Assembly (NCBI RefSeq): GCF_014207435.1
Contig: NZ_JACHGH010000015.1
Coordinates: 1-64,000 of the forward strand
DNA length: 64,000 nt
From: Salirhabdus euzebyi
GTDB taxonomy: Bacteria; Bacillota; Bacilli; Bacillales; Alkalibacillaceae
Direction: 5' to 3'
Below the pieces are notes generated by a model, which did no database searches, was not told where the DNA came from, and was given only the letters and a program-made list of their open reading frames with translations. Position numbers and translations under genes: made by a program. Shown one piece after another: positions 60,681 through 64,000 of the stretch (position 1 is its first letter; each line of letters opens with the position of its first letter).

Positions 60681-61525
60681 TTAACTGTTCCCTCCTTTTC
60701 ATTACGACTAAAAAGCTTTGAAAATAATGAAGGGCTTTTCGGCTTAATTGTAGATATTTCTCTTCTGGAAGTGAGCTTCTCTGCCATTTTAAAAATAGAT
60801 TTTGCTAGTTCCGTTTTCCCTTGGTTCATGACAAACGGGATTCCGATATTTAGCGATTGGGACGCAACCTGAAACTCGTTTGGAATGTAAAGAGGATCAT
60901 CTTCCCCAAGTATGTCAGCAGCGTCCGTCGCTTGGATAACACTTTCCATCGTTGCACGGTTGATGATAAGCTGAACCTTGTCTCGGTACCCGAGCATATC
61001 TAACGTTTCTAGCATGGACTTTGTGTTTTTTAACGTAGCCATTTCTAAATTCGTAACGAGTAAAATTTGGTCTGCTTTCTCAATAAGCTGTATCGTTTGA
61101 TCACTTAAACCAACTCCCGTGTCACAAATAACATAATCATGCTGAACGAGCATTAAATCGATAATTTTATTTAATGCATCCCCAGTAACGAGGTCTGCAT
61201 ATTCTGGTCGATCTGGTGCTGGTAAAACCTTCACACCACTGTCATGACTACATAAATAGCTTGCTAGACTATATTCATCTAGGGAATCAAACTCCTCCAT
61301 CACATCTTTAATCGTAAACGTAGATTGGAGATCCATTGCTAAACCGACATCACCAAATTGGAAGTCTCCGTCTAAAATACTGATGGATATGTTCTTTTTA
61401 AATAAGGCGACGGCGAGATTGACAGAGAGGAGGGTACGACCGACCCCTCCTTTTGCACTGCATACAGCAATCATCTCTCCTCTTTTTTGTTTATAGCTTT
61501 GTTGTTCTATTTGATTGCTTGTCAT
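60677..61525 (-). CDS. CpaE/TadZ-like ParA/MinD-family ATPase
   Basis: The 282-residue cytosolic protein has a deviant Walker A, KGGVGRT at 25-31. The signature Lys25 is kept, but the P-loop Lys is Arg30, as often in TadZ/CpaE where ATPase activity is weak or absent. Switch regions DGDFQFGDVGLAMDLQ and DYVICDTGVGL follow. TadZ places the Tad machine in the cell. Unlike many CpaE proteins it lacks a N-terminal receiver-like domain. I chose the ATG after GGAGG at eight bases rather than the upstream GTG, which overlaps that site. Confidence 0.88.
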   Translation of the reverse strand: MTSNQIEQQSYKQKRGEMIAVCSAKGGVGRTLLSVNLAVALFKKNISISILDGDFQFGDVGLAMDLQSTFTIKDVMEEFDSLDEYSLASYLCSHDSGVKVLPAPDRPEYADLVTGDALNKIIDLMLVQHDYVICDTGVGLSDQTIQLIEKADQILLVTNLEMATLKNTKSMLETLDMLGYRDKVQLIINRATMESVIQATDAADILGEDDPLYIPNEFQVASQSLNIGIPFVMNQGKTELAKSIFKMAEKLTSRREISTIKPKSPSLFSKLFSRNEKEGTVK

Positions 61526-61541
61526 ACTGCTCACCTCCGTC

Positions 61542-62237
61542 TTATTTATCCTCAGATTTTTCTTCAGTTTCGATTACTCGTGAATGAAGAGCTAATTGAA
61601 TAGTCCCTCGTTCCGATGCGTTTGCTAACTTGACAGTATCCTGTGGCGTTAATTCTAGTGTTACAGAGCTATATTCTACATATTCTTCTTCTTCACTCGT
61701 AGAAGCAATCATTTTCCTACCAACGGCTAAAACAGTAACTTCTGATAAAATAATTTCTGAATCGACTTTTACGTCACCGTTATCTTCTGTAGTAGCTTCA
61801 CTAAAAATAACGTCCACTCTATCTTCTGGTTCTATTAAATTGGAAATAGATTGGACAAAGTTAAGTCCAACAGATATACCACGAAAACCATCCTTTATTT
61901 TGCGGGAGACAAATAGCTGCTCTTCTTTTTCCGATTTCACACGGTGAGTTAAAAGTGTTTCGCCAGCACTAATATCAGCTGTCGCAAACTTCCCAGCTAC
62001 CTCATCGACACTTGTAACGGTGCTCGCATGTAATCCTTTCTCAGGTACTGCCATCACCTTTACCATATCAGGAGAAATTGTTTCGTTTTCTTTAATATCA
62101 CTGTTAGCCACGATCACATCCACCATGTTTTCACTAAGCACGACTTCTGTATCAAATTGCTTCATATAGTTAAAAAATAAAACCGTTGTTACGACACCCA
62201 TTATGAGGGATAAAAATAAAATAACTTTTGACCGCAT
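61542..62237 (-). CDS. Tad pilus protein CpaB/RcpC (SAF domain)
   Basis: This 231-residue protein has a N-terminal membrane helix (about 6-24) and a SAF domain (about 42-105: VIVANSDIKENETISPDMVK). A RcpC-type beta region ends in VTLELTPQDTVKLANASERG, the family's closing motif. It is extracytoplasmic. In diderms it helps the secretin; in a monoderm it may bind peptidoglycan. I placed the start at the ATG 9 bases after the first in-frame GTG, because AGGTGA lies five bases before it. Confidence 0.88.
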   Translation of the reverse strand: MRSKVILFLSLIMGVVTTVLFFNYMKQFDTEVVLSENMVDVIVANSDIKENETISPDMVKVMAVPEKGLHASTVTSVDEVAGKFATADISAGETLLTHRVKSEKEEQLFVSRKIKDGFRGISVGLNFVQSISNLIEPEDRVDVIFSEATTEDNGDVKVDSEIILSEVTVLAVGRKMIASTSEEEEYVEYSSVTLELTPQDTVKLANASERGTIQLALHSRVIETEEKSEDK

Positions 62238-62246
62238 CGTTTTCAC

Positions 62247-63152
62247 CTACTCCAATAGTCTTATGCTGAATGCCCCTCTGTTATCTGCGTGTTCATCTAT
62301 CTTTCCAGGGCCTGCTTTTTTAATAAACATCCCGTGAACGGACGTTTCTTTCCCGGAGGTTGGCTCTGTAATGTAGAAGTACGCAAAGCCAGTAATTTTC
62401 ACTTGTTTTATTTGATTGCTTTGTACATTGTAGGGTTCATAGACAGGAACCAAAATGATTCTCGAACAATTTTTATCTATCGCCTGCTCCATGGAATAAG
62501 GGCAGTTGTTAATACGTTCATTTATGGCCTCTCTTGTTTTTCCTGCAACGTTCCCTGTTTCGGTATCAATAACATTACCAATTTGGATTTCATGCTGATA
62601 GCCATTAATAAAATTGTCATAATACGTTGCTGCCCCAGGTCCTCCCAGTGCCAATATCCCAAACCAACCTGTATCACTCCCGGTAGTGTCAGTCTTTAGC
62701 TCATATTCTTTGTAGTATTCTAAATTGAAGGAACGATCGATTCCGAGTGGAACAGCGCCAGTAGCAGCACCCATCGTACCTAGTCCAGCTGTCGCATCAA
62801 CTGTTACAGTAGAGGAATCATTTCCAATCAATCCAGAAAAGGAGAGGGGAACCTGTTTTTCCAAGTCCACTTTAACTCTTAGCTGACCGAAAGATACTTG
62901 CTCTAAGCTAGGTAGCTCTTCATGATGATATAACGTTTCTTTTACTATGGTTGTAGTCGCTGCCTCACTAGTTAGTAATTTTTGTGCACCAGATAATGCA
63001 GATGCATTGGCTGTCTTTTGCAGGTGGCTTTGGGTCATGTATAATTTCCCGCCATCAATGACTAAGCCAGTAGCAGCTAAAAGAGCAGTTAATGCTAGAG
63101 AAACGAGGATCATCGCGTTTCCTTCATCTTTTTTAAAAAATCTTTTAATCAA
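62247..63152 (-). CDS. TadG-like pilus assembly protein
   Basis: The 301-residue protein opens with FFKKDEGNAMILVSLALTAL and LLAATGLVIDGGKLYMTQSH, the Tad_N/DUF2134 start of TadG-like proteins, with one membrane helix. The rest is an extracytoplasmic domain with two cysteines that may pair. It is shorter than classical TadG and lacks a von Willebrand domain. The start is TTG behind AAGGGGGA. The stop abuts the cpaB gene. Confidence 0.82.
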   Translation of the reverse strand: MIKRFFKKDEGNAMILVSLALTALLAATGLVIDGGKLYMTQSHLQKTANASALSGAQKLLTSEAATTTIVKETLYHHEELPSLEQVSFGQLRVKVDLEKQVPLSFSGLIGNDSSTVTVDATAGLGTMGAATGAVPLGIDRSFNLEYYKEYELKTDTTGSDTGWFGILALGGPGAATYYDNFINGYQHEIQIGNVIDTETGNVAGKTREAINERINNCPYSMEQAIDKNCSRIILVPVYEPYNVQSNQIKQVKITGFAYFYITEPTSGKETSVHGMFIKKAGPGKIDEHADNRGAFSIRLLE

Positions 63153-63164
63153 ATAGATTCCCCC

Positions 63165-63548
63165 TTACTCAACCCGTATCGTTGAATCCGTCTTTATCAT
63201 GACAGGTGAAGGCAGAATAGATGATAGAAAAGGGGTATGAAGTTCAACTGGGTACGTTAAGTGTACCGTTACGTATTCACCGGAATCCCGTTCCGTATCA
63301 GAAGGGCTAATCGATACAGTAAGGTTATCCGGATCCCCGATATGAATGTAGTTTTGAGCGAAAGTTGTCATTTCTTCATCCGTACTCCCTAATCCCCCTA
63401 GCCGCACCGTTTCTTGGGTGGCCATATGTAAATGCGAATAGGAATATAGCACTCTACCGAAATCTATAATCCCGACTAATAGTAATAGAATGATAGGGAG
63501 GAGGAGGGCAAACTCTACTAAAGATTGTCCTTTTTCATCTTTTCTCAT
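63165..63548 (-). CDS. TadE-like minor pseudopilin
   Basis: This 127-residue protein begins KDEKGQSLVEFALLLPIILL, the TadE signature (G-x-x-x-V-E-F) with a conserved Glu at +5. A hydrophobic helix and a small beta domain follow. TadE-type pseudopilins are processed by the Tad prepilin peptidase, encoded just upstream here. It overlaps that gene by one base and lies 12 bases before the tadG-like gene. Confidence 0.9.
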   Translation of the reverse strand: MRKDEKGQSLVEFALLLPIILLLLVGIIDFGRVLYSYSHLHMATQETVRLGGLGSTDEEMTTFAQNYIHIGDPDNLTVSISPSDTERDSGEYVTVHLTYPVELHTPFLSSILPSPVMIKTDSTIRVE

Positions 63549-64000
63549 TAGATCACCCAGCCTTTAGAGAGAAAAGCTACACAAGCCCCACCAGCAATGG
63601 AAACACCATAAGGATAAGTCTTTTTCAATGATTCCTTTGTTACAGCTAGAGGGATTTTAATTCCATGCCTGATTCCGACTACTGTAAAGAAAATAGATTT
63701 CAATCGTTGAATAGGCCCTTTATGGAAAAGAATGATGCCTAGTGCGATAATTCCACCGAATAGGGCCATATAAATAGCAGTCGTTACGACAAAACTAACA
63801 CCTTTAAAAGCACCGATTACAGCGAGCAGCTTCACATCTCCTGCTCCCATACCTCCCATTAAATAGGGGATAAGCAAGATCCCAAGTCCGACTAACAAAC
63901 CTGTTATGGAAAACAACAAGCCATCTAATCCATTCGTGATGACATGAAACGTTATAGCAAACAGAAGACTTGGAAAAAGCACTTTATTGTAAATTTTTCT
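63548..64000 (-). CDS. Tad prepilin peptidase TadV/CpaA (partial, cut by window edge)
   Basis: The visible 150 residues are a short A24 peptidase. The C-terminal catalytic motif GMGAGDVKLLAVIGA is intact. The frame stays open to base 64000 (six codons beyond a GTG at 63982), and those codons read RKIYNK before VLFPSLLF. That is the expected continuation of the first catalytic motif (D-x-x-x-R-K-I-x-N). The GTG is therefore internal and the true start, with the first catalytic Asp, lies outside the window. It should process Flp and TadE pilins. The flp gene itself was not seen and is probably beyond the edge. Confidence 0.88.
   Translation of the reverse strand, partial: RKIYNKVLFPSLLFAITFHVITNGLDGLLFSITGLLVGLGILLIPYLMGGMGAGDVKLLAVIGAFKGVSFVVTTAIYMALFGGIIALGIILFHKGPIQRLKSIFFTVVGIRHGIKIPLAVTKESLKKTYPYGVSIAGGACVAFLSKGWVI

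Overview
The window is a piece of a low-GC, Gram-positive, endospore-forming chromosome, almost certainly a Bacillaceae member. Markers are spore genes (sspE, sspK), the Bacillus-type yfh/yga block (yfhE, recX, yfhH, yfhJ, yfhP, mutY, sspE, ntdP, ygaD, gsaB), strong AGGAGG ribosome sites and many TTG/GTG starts. No phage, insertion sequence or CRISPR array was seen.

Layout. 0-2.4 kb: a 21-bp degenerate tandem repeat, an RpiR-type regulator and a zinc alcohol dehydrogenase. 2.4-12.7 kb: a type IV pilus locus. A minor-pilin operon on the minus strand is divergent from pilB-pilT-pilC-major pilin-pilD-pilM-pilN-pilO. 12.7-18.4 kb: a NarL-type two-component system, a YbaN-like membrane protein and an ABC exporter with two permeases, arranged like the Bacillus lnrJKLMN (yfiJKLMN) module. 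18.6-25.3 kb: a small orphan protein, a lipoprotein, an oxidoreductase/aldo-keto reductase pair, and a MarR-MMPL exporter operon with a clear operator. 25.5-31.4 kb: pseudouridine catabolism (psuG-psuK), a GNAT enzyme, a yxlEFG-like ABC operon behind an ECF-type promoter, a LysM protein, a duplicated-domain surface protein and tRNA-Ala(GGC).

31.5-41.1 kb is the conserved yfh/yga block. It is interrupted by an intergenic cluster of DnaA-box-like nonamers (32170-32342), a tRNA-like remnant (about 33266-33335) and two repeat arrays. 41.1-53.6 kb: a FUSC-type protein, a large secreted nuclease with a PhoP-box-like array upstream, a PAP2 phosphatase, an orphan glutamate synthase large subunit with a long attenuator-like leader, gsaB and an MFS transporter. 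53.9-57.3 kb: a three-gene ABC-2 transporter and a C39-like peptidase. 57.3-64 kb: a Tad (Flp) pilus operon on the minus strand, cut by the right edge inside its prepilin peptidase gene.

The most notable items are the DnaA-box cluster far from any recognisable dnaA/oriC gene, the coexistence of a full retractile type IV pilus and a Tad pilus, several unrelated degenerate arrays that share a period near 21 bp, a dispersed hairpin element of 92-95 bp present twice, and three regulatory regions that can be read directly: a MarR operator, a PhoP-like array and the gltB leader. All function calls come from reading the translated sequence; no database search was run.
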